Of a stretch of 64,000 nucleotides of DNA, positions 23,619 to 35,500 are shown one piece after another. Source of the stretch: Beroe ovata (taxonomy: Eukaryota; Ctenophora; Nuda; Beroida; Beroidae); NCBI GenBank assembly GCA_946803715.1, contig CAMPET010000021.1:454226-518225 (forward strand), read 5' to 3'. Under the pieces are notes generated by a model. It had not been told where the DNA came from. It saw only the letters and a program-made list of their open reading frames with translations, and searched no databases. How positions within the stretch are numbered: the first letter of the stretch is position 1; every line of letters starts with the position of its first letter. The position numbers were made by a program, and so were the translations under genes.

Positions 23619-25688
23619 ATGGAGGAGTTCGCATTGGACAGCCGAGTGTACGGCAGTCACACGATAACCCTGGGGGCAATCGTCACATCCCCCCACTCAA
23701 TCAGCGTCCCTCTGTCACGTGACATCAAGACGTGGTCACGTGAACAGGAGCATATCACGTCAATCAAAACACGTCACAAGAGTATCATTACATTCGCATG
23801 TCAGTCTCCCGACCGTGACCTCTATGTGACGTGTGAGTGGTCAGGGGTTGTGGCAGTACACGATAACACCTGGACACTGAAATACACATTCCCTGCTCCC
23901 AATCCACCCTGTGCAGCTGTCACATTTCTGTCACCCTCCAAATTGGCAGTGTTGTCCAGGGGGAACAACGAGTTCAATCCTGGGTGTGTTCTGGTGGTAG
24001 AGTTAGGCGAGGAGAGGGTGGAGGGAAGGTCTGAGGAGGTATGGGACTCAGTATGGCAGATATCGTGTTTCCAACAGAGACTCTATGTATGGAAATGGGT
24101 GGAGCCCACGTTCTCACTCCTCAGATACAACGCGCGGGTGCTGCTGGAGAACAAGTTTGAGTTGCTGACGGAGAAATGTGCTGCTGTCGGTCATGCTATC
24201 AATGAGAAATACATCGTATTGGCGCTGAAGAACAGAGATTTACTTCTGCTCGATACAGCGACCATGAACAAAGTACCGTCTGATCACTTGAAATGTGTGT
24301 CACATTCAGTAATCTGGGCTATCGAGTTTGCATCGCAAGAACATGTCATACTTCAGAAGAGTAAGGATAATTTTGTCATACTGAATGTTGAAAATGGGGA
24401 CACGATCAGGAATTTCGCAGGGCCCGAGAGTTTTTGTTGCTTTATGGAGATAGCTGGCAATGTGCTCTGGATAGGAACAGTAGATGGAGTTTTCAGCATT
24501 GAGTTTCCAGATGATTCCGTGATAACTGAGACAGAACCAGTCCAAGGAGTAATAGACGTCACCATGACGTCATTTCTATTTCATGAAATATCGTGTTGTG
24601 GGCTGTGTATTTCTCATTCACGTGTGATCAGCGGTGATTTAGCCGGGAATATCCTCATTTGGGACACATCACAAGACACATCCTCACCGGTTGAGAAAGT
24701 GAGGATTGAGGACAGTGTCAGATGTCTTGCTGCAGTGAGGAATAGTGGAGGTGAGGATGATCTTGTCGTGTTTATTGGTACTCTGAGTGGTTGTCTACTA
24801 CAGTGGACACCGGGGTGTGAGCCACAACCCGTGGTCTTTCACGAGGACACAATAACGTGTATCAGAACAACAGATGATAGACTCTGTTTCGGTCTTGTAA
24901 CGGGTGATATCGAGTTGTATGACGTCACACAAACTCCAGAAACTGTCATTCTCTCCCACCTCCACTCTGTTAAAATCCATCACCCGGCAACCGACTCGCT
25001 TGATCCCAGATTTGGCTCACTGATGATAAAAGCGGAAATCTGGTCGCTCGTATTCAGTCCCAGTCGTACTCAAGTAGCGACATGTTCGGAAGACCAAACT
25101 GTACGGATTACCGACCTGGAATCCCAGACAACAGTGACAGAATTCAGAGATCACACTCTGGCTGTCACTAGTCTAGCGTGGATCCATCAGAATGGATTGT
25201 CTCTGATCATTAGCTGTTCTGACGACAATACTGTGGTCATACGTGAAACGGAAACAGAAGTTAGACTATCCGTGCTCCAACTCCCTCCAGATGTCATTGG
25301 CTTCTGTACTCTGACATACCTCGGTGTGATTGTCACGCCGTCACAGCGTGACGATTGCGTGATCCCTGTGATGACGTCACAGCGTGACGATTGCGTAATC
25401 CCTGTGATGACGTCACAGCGTGACGATATCGTGACAGCAGATTACAATATCATTCTGACTGCATCACGGGCTCGTGAACTCTACAGCCAATGTAGTGTAT
25501 TGATAGCGTGCGGGTCTGAAAACGGGTATCTGATAGTCAGAGATATGGTCAGTGGGCGGGTTGTGTTTAATGAGCGGGTACATCAGGGATCTATCGAGGG
25601 TTTGGTGTCTGATGAGACGGGGAGGATGGTGACATGTGCTTCTGATTGCTGTGTCCAGGTACATGACATTGCGTCTATTTTAGTATGA
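23619..25688 (+). CDS. WD40-repeat protein, single exon, unassigned
   Basis: An uninterrupted 689-residue frame starts at the ATG after an in-frame stop. Degenerate WD40 blades are visible throughout; the clearest are SRVISGDLAGNILIWD, VFSPSRTQVATCSEDQTVRITD and LAWIHQNGLSLIISCSDDNTVVIR. Residues about 575-605 hold a 12-residue unit (QRDDCVIPVMTS) repeated two and a half times, encoded by a 36-bp tandem repeat at about 25344-25430. No enzymatic domain is visible. The likely role is a beta-propeller scaffold. The overall design loosely recalls WDR6-like proteins, but I would not name it. Lack of introns among intron-rich neighbours hints at retroposition. Confidence 0.85.
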   Translation: MEEFALDSRVYGSHTITLGAIVTSPHSISVPLSRDIKTWSREQEHITSIKTRHKSIITFACQSPDRDLYVTCEWSGVVAVHDNTWTLKYTFPAPNPPCAAVTFLSPSKLAVLSRGNNEFNPGCVLVVELGEERVEGRSEEVWDSVWQISCFQQRLYVWKWVEPTFSLLRYNARVLLENKFELLTEKCAAVGHAINEKYIVLALKNRDLLLLDTATMNKVPSDHLKCVSHSVIWAIEFASQEHVILQKSKDNFVILNVENGDTIRNFAGPESFCCFMEIAGNVLWIGTVDGVFSIEFPDDSVITETEPVQGVIDVTMTSFLFHEISCCGLCISHSRVISGDLAGNILIWDTSQDTSSPVEKVRIEDSVRCLAAVRNSGGEDDLVVFIGTLSGCLLQWTPGCEPQPVVFHEDTITCIRTTDDRLCFGLVTGDIELYDVTQTPETVILSHLHSVKIHHPATDSLDPRFGSLMIKAEIWSLVFSPSRTQVATCSEDQTVRITDLESQTTVTEFRDHTLAVTSLAWIHQNGLSLIISCSDDNTVVIRETETEVRLSVLQLPPDVIGFCTLTYLGVIVTPSQRDDCVIPVMTSQRDDCVIPVMTSQRDDIVTADYNIILTASRARELYSQCSVLIACGSENGYLIVRDMVSGRVVFNERVHQGSIEGLVSDETGRMVTCASDCCVQVHDIASILV

Positions 25689-25976
25689 TTGTGAAAGAAT
25701 AGGATGCGTGTTATTTGACATTTTATTATGTTGCTGATACCGTATTTATGTTCATATTTGAATGCTATTTGTATTTCATGAAACTTGTAGAAAAGATTTG
25801 ATGTAATCATTTATTGAAACTGTGGACTGTCAAGGTCTTATCCTTTATATCAATGTTCAGCATCTTTCTGCTTTGTTTGCTTGTATCATCAAGATGATCA
25901 CCAACTCAGATAAAAAGTAAAAGTAATCCCAGTTCTGGAAACCCATTTGTAACCTATACCACTTGAAAAAGCAGTT

Positions 25977-28850
25977 ATGACAGACCTCAAGAAACTTATC
26001 ATCCCAGAATACACCAAAACAGTGTGCAAAACTACTCCTGACACAAGATTCTGGAAGAAATTCAAGGTACTTATCGATAATTAGAAAACGCGTGAGTGCA
26101 TTGCGTTACCACGTGACACACGCGTTGTTGTCAGGTAACCTACTGAACAATTCCACGTGTTTCAGTTTGCCGCTGCGATCAAGGAATACGGTGCTGTAAC
26201 GCATCTCTCGTTTTCCAATGAAGCTCCCTACTATTACACCGTTACTTCTGGGACCAAGGTTTGTTCCTGATATTTCATCACCATTATCCGCCATCTGGAG
26301 TTTAGGTGTGGTTGAGTGATGTCTTGAAGTAGCCTGGAGATCCGCGATTCTTTTCTGCTTTGATTCCGTATATTTATTTCTTTCTGAAATAGATCCTAAA
26401 CTCTTGAATATTCTCAGGTTAACATCTACAACGCACAGACTAACGAAGTACAGCAGAGTATCAGTAGATTCAAGAAAACAGCTTACTCAGGTTGTATTCG
26501 ACAGGATGGTAAACTGGTCGTAGCTGGGTGTGAAGATAACTCAATACAGGTATTACCATGTGTATTGGCTGTACCATCCTTCTCCGTTGCAAAGTTATTT
26601 CGAGGTGACCGAACTGATTTGCGCTATTATGTGTCTCGATCTCAGGTATTTGAGGTGGGTACCCGCTCCATACTCCGTCAGCTGACCGGTCACGTGAGAC
26701 CTGTACATGTGACCAAGTTCAGTGAGGACAATGTTCATATTATGAGTGGGGGTGATGATAAGACGTTACGGTGTTGGGATCTACCTACAGGTAACTACCG
26801 TTAGATAATATATTCTGTCTGATTCGGAATAGAACGACAAATTCCTATGATTTGTTGAAATCGGGAATAATCTTGGCGACGCCAAATTTAATTGAGTCAT
26901 TATAATCATTTCCTTTTCCCATTCTCCGTTGTCAATATTTCTCCCCACGGTCTCCTCATTAACCGTTGTCTCTCTACGAGGTCCTCTCTGCTACCTATAC
27001 ATGATACCCTCTCAGGAGAGGAGCTGGTCTGTATGACAGGTCACGATGACTACATCAGAAGTGCAGCCTCCCCCTCCCTGTCCCCTGACATTTGGCTGAC
27101 AGGAAGTTACGACCACACTGTCAAAGTGTGGGATACGAGAAGTGGAGAGTGCACCATGTCAATGGACCATGGGGCCCCTGTAGAGAGTGTCGTTGTGTTA
27201 CCTACAGGCGGCATAGCTATCAGTTCTGGTCGGTGTTTTATGTTAATGAGAGCGAAATTTGTGGTCAACATTGTTTCCTTCGTTTTCTCAAGAGACATGA
27301 TTTGTGGAAGAGTCATAATTCACAATTACCATATGATTCACGTTATACCACACAGGTAGTAACAAAGTACGTGTTTGGGACGTGCACAAAGGTGGGAATC
27401 CGCTTGTCACGTTATCAAATCATCAGAAAACTATCACGTGTCTAGCTCTCGACTATACTAACAGGAGACTGATCTCTGCGTCTCTTGATCAGTGAGTTAT
27501 CATGGAAAATTATTCGGATCTAGTTGCCATGCTTTTCGATACAGTGCCGAGCCAAACATGATGTGATTCACCGTCACGCCGTTTAGGGAAGTAGACACTT
27601 TCAGTTTACAGTTATAACCATTCTCCCATATTACCCAACCCGGGCTTCTCACTTCAGTCAGATAAAGATGTATGATTTGAGTGATTACAAGGTTACCCAT
27701 TCTATCAAATATTCTGCTCCAGTCCTCTCCGTTGGAACAACTGTAAGTTTACTCCCTCCCAATTTAGTAAGTGTTCAGTTAGCATTTACCTTACTTTTCT
27801 CCTAAATTTCTCTCTCCTCGCGCACATGTCACTAATGATAATACCCCCAGGCACACAACACACACCTAGTGGCCGGGTGTAATGACGGAATTGTTCACAT
27901 AAGACAGAACCCGACCCCTAATGCTGCTCCAGTTAAACGACCTCTATCAGCCCTTACCCCGGGTTCCTTCGGTTACTTTGCTCGGGGCAAAAACTTGAAA
28001 CCTGCTCCTGTGAGTGTAGCTTCGTGTTTGTTGGTATCAGCGTATGTTATTCAGAGTATGTTGTGTATTACTCTAGTACTGATTCAAAACCATTAATGGC
28101 CATTGTAAATATGACTTCTGTCACCAGACTGATGCCGTTTCTGGCAAGGAACCAAAGAGGAAGAAGCTTGCCAAATACGACCTGCATCTCCAAAGATTCC
28201 AATACACCGAAGCATTCGACCATGTTCTGAAGGTTTACAACTAATTAAACACACGTCATTGTTCTAGTCATTGTTATCAGTTAATGTGTTTGTTGCTATT
28301 TGATGTTGCTATGCTATTTGATTTCTGCATTCCAGAATCGGTGCGAACCCGAAATAGTGGTGTCACTGATACAGGAGCTATGTCGGAGAGATGCGATAAA
28401 ACGAGTGTTGTCAGGGAGAAATGAGATCACACTACAACCAATCCTGTCCTTCCTAGTGTGTCACGTGACTAACCCACGGTACTTCACTGTACTGAGTGAC
28501 ACTGCTCATATACTCGCAGGTAATGATACTCGGCCATTTAGTCATTTTGTGACCAGATTCATATTTCATGAGACATGGCTTCTCTGGAGATATGGGTTCT
28601 AATTAGATATGGGTCTACTATTTGGACTATAATCACTAATTCACTCTAATGTCAGGAATCAAAACAATGATAATTACTGATAATCACTTTTTCAGATTTG
28701 TATTCGTCAGTATTGGGTATGTCACCTGCTATAGACAAGTTATTTGATAAGCTGAACAAGCGGCTAAAGTTAGAGATCAAGGTTCAAGAGCAGTATATGA
28801 AACTGCAGGGTGCAATGGACTGTTTCTTTACAGCTACTGGGCTGTCCTAG
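25977..28850 (+). CDS. UTP15: U3 snoRNA-associated protein 15 (t-UTP/UtpA subunit)
   Basis: Eleven exons sum to 350 codons-plus in consistent phase (25977-26066, 26166-26258, 26418-26549, 26646-26790, 27016-27228, 27356-27491, 27658-27742, 27851-28009, 28128-28232, 28336-28519, 28696-28850). The N-terminal WD40 propeller includes LTGHVRPVHVTKFSEDNVH, SGGDDKTLRCWD, LTGSYDHTVKVWDTRSG and NKVRVWDVHKGGNPL. The C-terminal UTP15 domain begins near RFQYTEAFDHVLKNRCEPE, with VISLIQEL-type helices and DKLFDKLNKRLKLE near the end. The family protein belongs to the nucleolar UtpA complex that starts 18S pre-rRNA processing and rDNA transcription. The donor of exon 5 (G|GTCGGT) is unusual but required by phase. 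Confidence 0.93.
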
Positions 28851-29390
28851 TTTTCAGCCTTGTGGGATTAACTTATTGTGAATGCGAAGATCTGTATATC
28901 TTTATTCTAACTGACTGTTTAGGCAAATTTTATCATATACATTAGAACTCAAAATCGTTTTATTTGACTCGTCTTTATACAGTTGACTTAGTGGTGGGTG
29001 AAGTTTGTGTATATTCGGTATAACACCTTATTTAACATTACAAATTTCAGTTTAGGATGTAAAGTAGTATCGTTCTGTTTGATGGTATCAGAACATGGAA
29101 CAGATATGAGATTATCTATCGCCAAGAGGTTTGTGGGCTCAATAGATGTAGTTGTGTGCAGAACAGATATGCCAGCAATTCCGTTAAAACAGATGTCTTT
29201 ACTCCTACGTACGAGAAAATGGCGGTCCTTTCCAGATCAGACGATCGGTCACACATCTGTATTTCATTCGTGGAGCGCGCGGAGCAACTTTTATGTGAAA
29301 GTTGAAGTCTTTATAACATTGTTACGTGATTGTAGAACGCGCGCAATGTGGATTTCATGATATTCTACTTCATTGCGTCATGTGATTAGG

Positions 29391-29496
29391 CTATCAACTT
29401 CTTTGACAGAGTGGTCTGACGGAACCCCACGGTTTCGATTCCTTGATTAACATGCCGTACAGCAAGTCTCCACCTTATTCGCCAGGCTAGGCACAT
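29391..29496 (+). mobile_element. tRNA-like SINE candidate, copy A
   Basis: An A-box-like tgacagagtggtct (29404-29417) and a B-box-like ggtttcgattcc (29431-29442) sit with tRNA-like spacing. The 3' portion runs through aacatgccgtac to gccaggctaggcacat. The whole segment recurs, inverted, at 36139-36236 and its 5' part at 38631-38692. It lies in the 5' flank of the ankyrin gene. Confidence 0.6.
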
Positions 29497-29547
29497 ATTA
29501 TTTTTCATGAGTCACCATTTTTCAGAAATCATGGGTTGTAGTGACCG

Positions 29548-32500
29548 ATGTCAAACAAAGAAAGCGATAAAATTCGTGTCCAGCGCACAGACATCGCTAC
29601 TCAACGTACGGTATTGGATATTGATTACGGAGGGTTATTAATTGGTATCGGCGGTCGCGTCGATCAATCACTGATCGTACATCGGTCGTCGATAAATTAC
29701 TGCTATTCTTCAGGAATTTGTGGAATTGGGGCAGTGTTGTATGTCGTGCTGCAATCGGAACAAAGACACACTACTCATAATAGCGTCAAAACAAGGACAC
29801 TGCGAAATCATCGGCATTCTTATCAGCGCTTTTGGAAGTAAGAGCTACAACTATTATTTTCGGATATTTAGTTTAATTTAATGTATCTACAATAGCTACG
29901 AACTAAAGTCTAAACTCACATGATATCAGCCGGGTATATAGAACATTTCAACAAGACGGGTAAGACTGCTCTACACGAAGCTGTGCAGTTTGGACAAATC
30001 AAAGTTGTCGAGATACTTCTGGGGGCAGGTATCTACTCTAGATTCTAGATTATGAAAAATCAGTTTTTTATTGTAAAACTGCGGGTTGTTAAATTCATAA
30101 GAATGATCAATATAATATTACATTAAAGCGCATTCACCACTAATGAAGAACTGATCAATAATTAAGTGTTATCTGATAAGGGCCATCTCTAATCAATAGT
30201 TATATCTGTTTTATGTCTCATACCGTCATTACTGTGACTTATACTCCAAGTTTGCAATCAGTGCTAGCAGTCCGTCTACATTTTCCTCCGCAGTAGGCAG
30301 AATTTGTTCTGGTGGCAATTCAAACCCATAATCTCCCGTATCCCTCAATTCGACGGTGTACGCGTCCGTCACTCCCAGTGATAAGTATACCCAGTCTGGG
30401 CTATCACCACTCGCTGGGTACAGCTCAGCAGACCTCATCGCAATATAGGTAGTTCCGTGCCTCGCCTTGATGGCATCAACGAACGCAGCACCCACTTTAT
30501 CGTAGTGATCTTGCTTATCGGGGATGTACTCGTCGGAGAAACCCACTGGCGTGAGGAAGAGCTGACTGTAGCTGTGATAAGAAACGAACATCTTCAGCTT
30601 CGGCGCGTTAGACATAAGATAGGTCTTCACCGCGGATGTGTTGGGCTGGTCGAAGGCGGATTTTCCGGGATAAACATTGCTGCAGGGGTTGTTACTTATT
30701 CCTGTCGTTCCCCAAATATCTATCGGGCCCCAGTTCCGATTTGGATCGACGCCAAAACACTGTTCATAGAAACATGCTCCAAACCAATTTTCTACTCCTC
30801 TCCGACAACCGCTCGGTGAGCGATTCTTCCTCCAGAGACGATCTACTAGAGTGTGAACATATCCGTCAGGGTTGATGCACGGTGCTATGACAACTTGGAA
30901 CTCTTCCAAAATCCCATCCACCTCAGCTGCTTTATCAGGCTCTTCCTCGCCGAGGAACGTGTCAATGAAGTACATGACTGTTGCTGGAGAGACCCACTCT
31001 CGCGCATGTATACCACCATCTATCCACAGCATTGGCTTGTCATCTGATCCAGTCGACCCGATATCCTTTGTGATCCTAATCGCTTTAATGTCTCTCCCCT
31101 CGTAGCTCTGTTGCGCTAAACTGAACACTTCCGCCTTGTCAGAGTGTGTCGCTGCCAGGCTGTCCAATCGCGCGTACATCACATCCAACTCATGATACGT
31201 ATCGTACGAGAAGTCCCCCTCCTCCAATTGAGTAGCAGATAGCAGCAGTCCATGTTCCTCATTCACTCGCCTTCCCACGTCAGCTGTTATCACCGGTAGT
31301 CCAGAGAATGCCAAGTTGTCATGCATGGACGGGGGAAGGAGAACGTCAAAATAGCCCGCTTTTCCATCGGAGAGCAATTCAATGTCACCATTCGATTCTA
31401 GATTTTGAAGAGTCGAGACTACACTATCGTCTGACTTTATATCAACGCGAACTATCTGGTAAATGGTTTGGCTGTTTGGTTAGGTTGTAATACCGGTTAT
31501 TAATTTTGATAGGAAGTGAACACCTCAGTGAACACTGAGGAGGTTAGAAAGTTTTACAATTACAAACCTTGTAATTTGAGTAGTCTTTAGCATAAACCGT
31601 TGTCAAAACTAGACACGTGGCTAAGATTGCAGCGATACAACGAAACGCCATGGTTGCGATTGGTAAAGGAACCGGGAATTGGATGAATATTTACTGTAAC
31701 GTTGTGACGTGAATCCTAGGGAAGGACTAGGCTGGTTCATGGATCGGTTTTCACATTGCCACCTATCCCACCACGTAGCAAACTAATTACAAACTGTCAC
31801 ATGATGAAACAAGGCTTCGAGCACTTCTAGCTAATGTAGTCACATATTTCACAGGAGCCAAGGTTAACGCTCTGAAACAAGCCGATTGGACACCACTGAT
31901 GTTGGCATGTGAAAAATCTGATTTCGATATGGTGAATTCCAAATATCCGATTTCTATGGTTATTTTGCACAGTGAGGAACATTTCCACTGAACTTTTCTT
32001 GATGTGAAATTCCTTGTGGATACCAATGAAATTAAAGTCCGATTCATAACATACTTATTCGATTTTCAGGTGAAGCTGTTGATTGGTTATGGTGCAGACC
32101 CCCACCTCTGTAATAAGGATGGCTCGAATGCATCTCATATAGCAGCGAGATCAAATAGTATACAAATACTGGAGTACATTCATACGTTAGACAGTACACT
32201 TATACGTGAGTGCGAAAATATACTCATTCCATGAAAAATAGTGTTCGCTTAGAAATAGAAACTCATATGTCTCAAGAGGGGTTTCACTTCTTCTGTCTCT
32301 TCAGGTAATGTAAGCAATAATGGACGAACATTACTGCACTCCGCTGCACTTAATAACAGCGAGTCTGTAGTGATGTGGTTGCTGGAACAAAAACTGTTCC
32401 CTAATCAGGTTTGTACAGCTTCCCCTTCATCTGGCTTGGCATCACGTGTCACCATTCCAACTTCCAAGTGACACTACTTGCCGTGACGCCACCATAATTT

Positions 32501-35500
32501 TGACACCTCAACTCTACTTTACTTTACATATTGTCGCATTGCATTACTGACACCACTTGACACTTGACACCACACCAGGGTGATAGCAGTGGGTTGACAC
32601 CACTTATGGACGGTGCCAGAATGGGACACCTCAGTATTTGTGCTATGCTACTTCAGCATGGAGCAGACATACTCAGGAGGGATCACATGGGCAGGAGTAT
32701 TCTGCATCACGTGACCCAAGCAGCCCAGGTTAAATATTTAGTAGTTACTGGAAACTCTTTTGCACTTGAATGATTTTCGAACACATAATAATTAAACTTC
32801 TTTGCATAAATCAAAACCACTGCCTGATTACAAAAGGAAAATAACCAAGAAACAACACAACGAAACCTGCTTTTTATCCTGCGATTCTATTGCAATTGGA
32901 CACCCCTTGTTTCCGTGAGGAATACCATGCAAAGTGTTGTTATCACATCAGTTCCCAGGTTAACAGCCAGCACCACACGGGGTCCCGCATTGAACAGGTA
33001 GTTCACTGTCAACAACCCCAGCAGTGCACCTACTCTCTGCAGGCTAACCACGATGGACAGGGCAAATGTTCGTATCGCGGTGGGGAAGTACTCTGTACTG
33101 AGGATAATGGGTACCCAGCATTGCACAGCAGTCGTAAACTTGCACACTATCAGAAATGACATGAGGTACAACCTGTTAACACAGAAATACAGTGCTATCA
33201 GTGCCAAGAATAGGAGCGTGTTTGCGATCTGGAATGTTGCTTTTCGCCCCAGCATATCGATAAGTATGGCAGCTGCCAGGACTCCGAACGGCTCAAATAA
33301 TCCAATCACGCCAATATCAAACAGTGATTTGCTGTCAAATACACAGGATTTGTTTGCTGGTGGTACTGTTAGACCGCAGTAACTTTCGTTGACGAATCTG
33401 GGTGTTGCGTAGCTCAAGCTGTAGTAAATGTACACGGCAGTAGTCGAGAATATGCTCACGAGAATAAAGTCTTTGAGAAGACCCAATTCCCGAATTTTCG
33501 CTATGCTCGCAATTGCAGAACCGTCTGTATCCCCGGATTTTGTTTCAGTTCTCTTCAATGTTATCAAGGAGGAGTTTCCATTGAGCCTTGCTATGGATCT
33601 GAGTGTCCTCTCAGCGCGACTCCAGTTACCCTTGATCGCATCAAACCGTGGGGACTCGTTAGTGAAGGTAAGGAAGAGTATTGAGGGGGAGAAGAGCAGG
33701 GAGGTACCAATGATAAGACCTCTCCAGCCATATGGCTCGATCAGGAGGTAAGCTAGCCCACTGGTCAGGGAGCATCCAACCCCCCAAGCTATCGAGCAGA
33801 TAGAGAGTCCGAGACTACGGAACTTCATTGGCGCCACTTCACCTGGGATAGCGTTAATTAGTTTACAGGCATGACGTGGTATTGTAATTGTCTTGATACT
33901 TATAATACCAGCCTCGTGTTCCCGTACCTAGGAGTGCCGCTGCAGAGCTGTAGCCCATCCCAATGAATGTCCCGATAAGTGCACGGAGGATGATAAACTG
34001 CCAGTAGTGAGTGGTGAAGCCACTAGCCACGCCCACAACTGTGGTTCCTACCACGCTGATGAGCGCCATACGACGGCGCCCATACTTGTCTCCCATGCCA
34101 GAGAAAAGGAAGGAAGAAACCATCATGCCAACCATTGCCACACTCTGTAGGAATATATAGGGGTGGGGGGAAGTGAAATCACACAATTCATAGTTATAGT
34201 TTTAGACCATGATAAAAGCTCTACCTATTGCCATGTTGTTAACGTACCTGTAATACACCTATCTGAGTCGTGGACAAGTCCCACTCGCACCCCAAAATGA
34301 GGGCTATGATGGACAAGATGACAATCTCCGCCCCCTCGACACAGTAAAATAGGAAAGGTCCCACAGAATAGAGAAATAGGCCGAGACCGGACCCTGTTTT
34401 TTCAATAGCATCGTCAATATTGTCACCAGCACCGTTAGAGGGTGAGGGGGCTTCAGTCAGTTTCGTCGTTTCATCATCCTCCGGGCTCATTGTAGCATCC
34501 TTTAACACAGCTTCCGAGAAGAATTGAATCACTACTGACAACAATCTATAATATAAAGGAAGAAGGCACTTATAGGAAAGTGGCTCCGCTGTATATGGAT
34601 AACTCGACCAAATGGAGTTGGAGAGTCGGGATTTTTTGCAAGGTGGTAAATAGATAAATTCCGCTGTCGAACATCATTTCGGATTNCTTCAGTCAGTTTC
34701 GTCGTTTCATCATCCTCCGCGCTCATTGTAGCATCCTTTAACACGTTTTAGCTATCTTCCGAGAAGAATTGAATCACAACTAATATAATCTAAAGAAATA
34801 GAAACCTCATAAGGAGTTTAGCTTGAATGTAGTCATTCGGTAGTTAACCAATCCTTTGTTTCAATTATTGTCACTTAAAAATCACTTAGTTTTTGTCATA
34901 GTTAATGGGGTTGTTAAGTGAACTAATGCATAAAATGTAAAGTTGCGACGTTTTGGAAAGCAATGTTGGAAGTCGTTTGATTGATCAAGAGAAAATGCCA
35001 AACAAATCATACACGGTCAATTTGAGTCGGAGTTTCGTATCTTATGAATATGACTTATCACATAACCGGATACGCGTCACCGGACTCCGGAGATGCTACT
35101 CAAGATCGTATANTGTGTGTGTGTGTGTGTGTGTGTAGTGGGTACTGTGTGTAAGTGCCGGAGTGGCTTCGCCCTCGCAAACAATAAAATGGAACAACTG
35201 AGTTTAGGAACAAGAATGGAAAAACAAAACGAAAGACCAAAATAAACGAAGAAAGAATGGCTGAACTCATTTAGAAGCAACACTCAACACTGGTAAAAAA
35301 GATAATACTATCGATATACACGCTGTACATTGAGACATCCGTTTATCCACATGAAGCGTTTATCATCGTACATATGTGATATTTTGTGGGTAAAAAAGTC
35401 ATTGTTGAACTTGTCTACACATTGTATATACTTTGCGAGTACTGAGTAGAGAAAATAGAGGGGGCGGGCCCGCGGGCACCTCATGATACAGTAACAATCA

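Noticed and set aside
29431-29442. B-box-like sequence considered as a true tRNA gene
   Set aside because: No complete cloverleaf or acceptor stem could be drawn, and the flanks repeat elsewhere; a SINE fits better.
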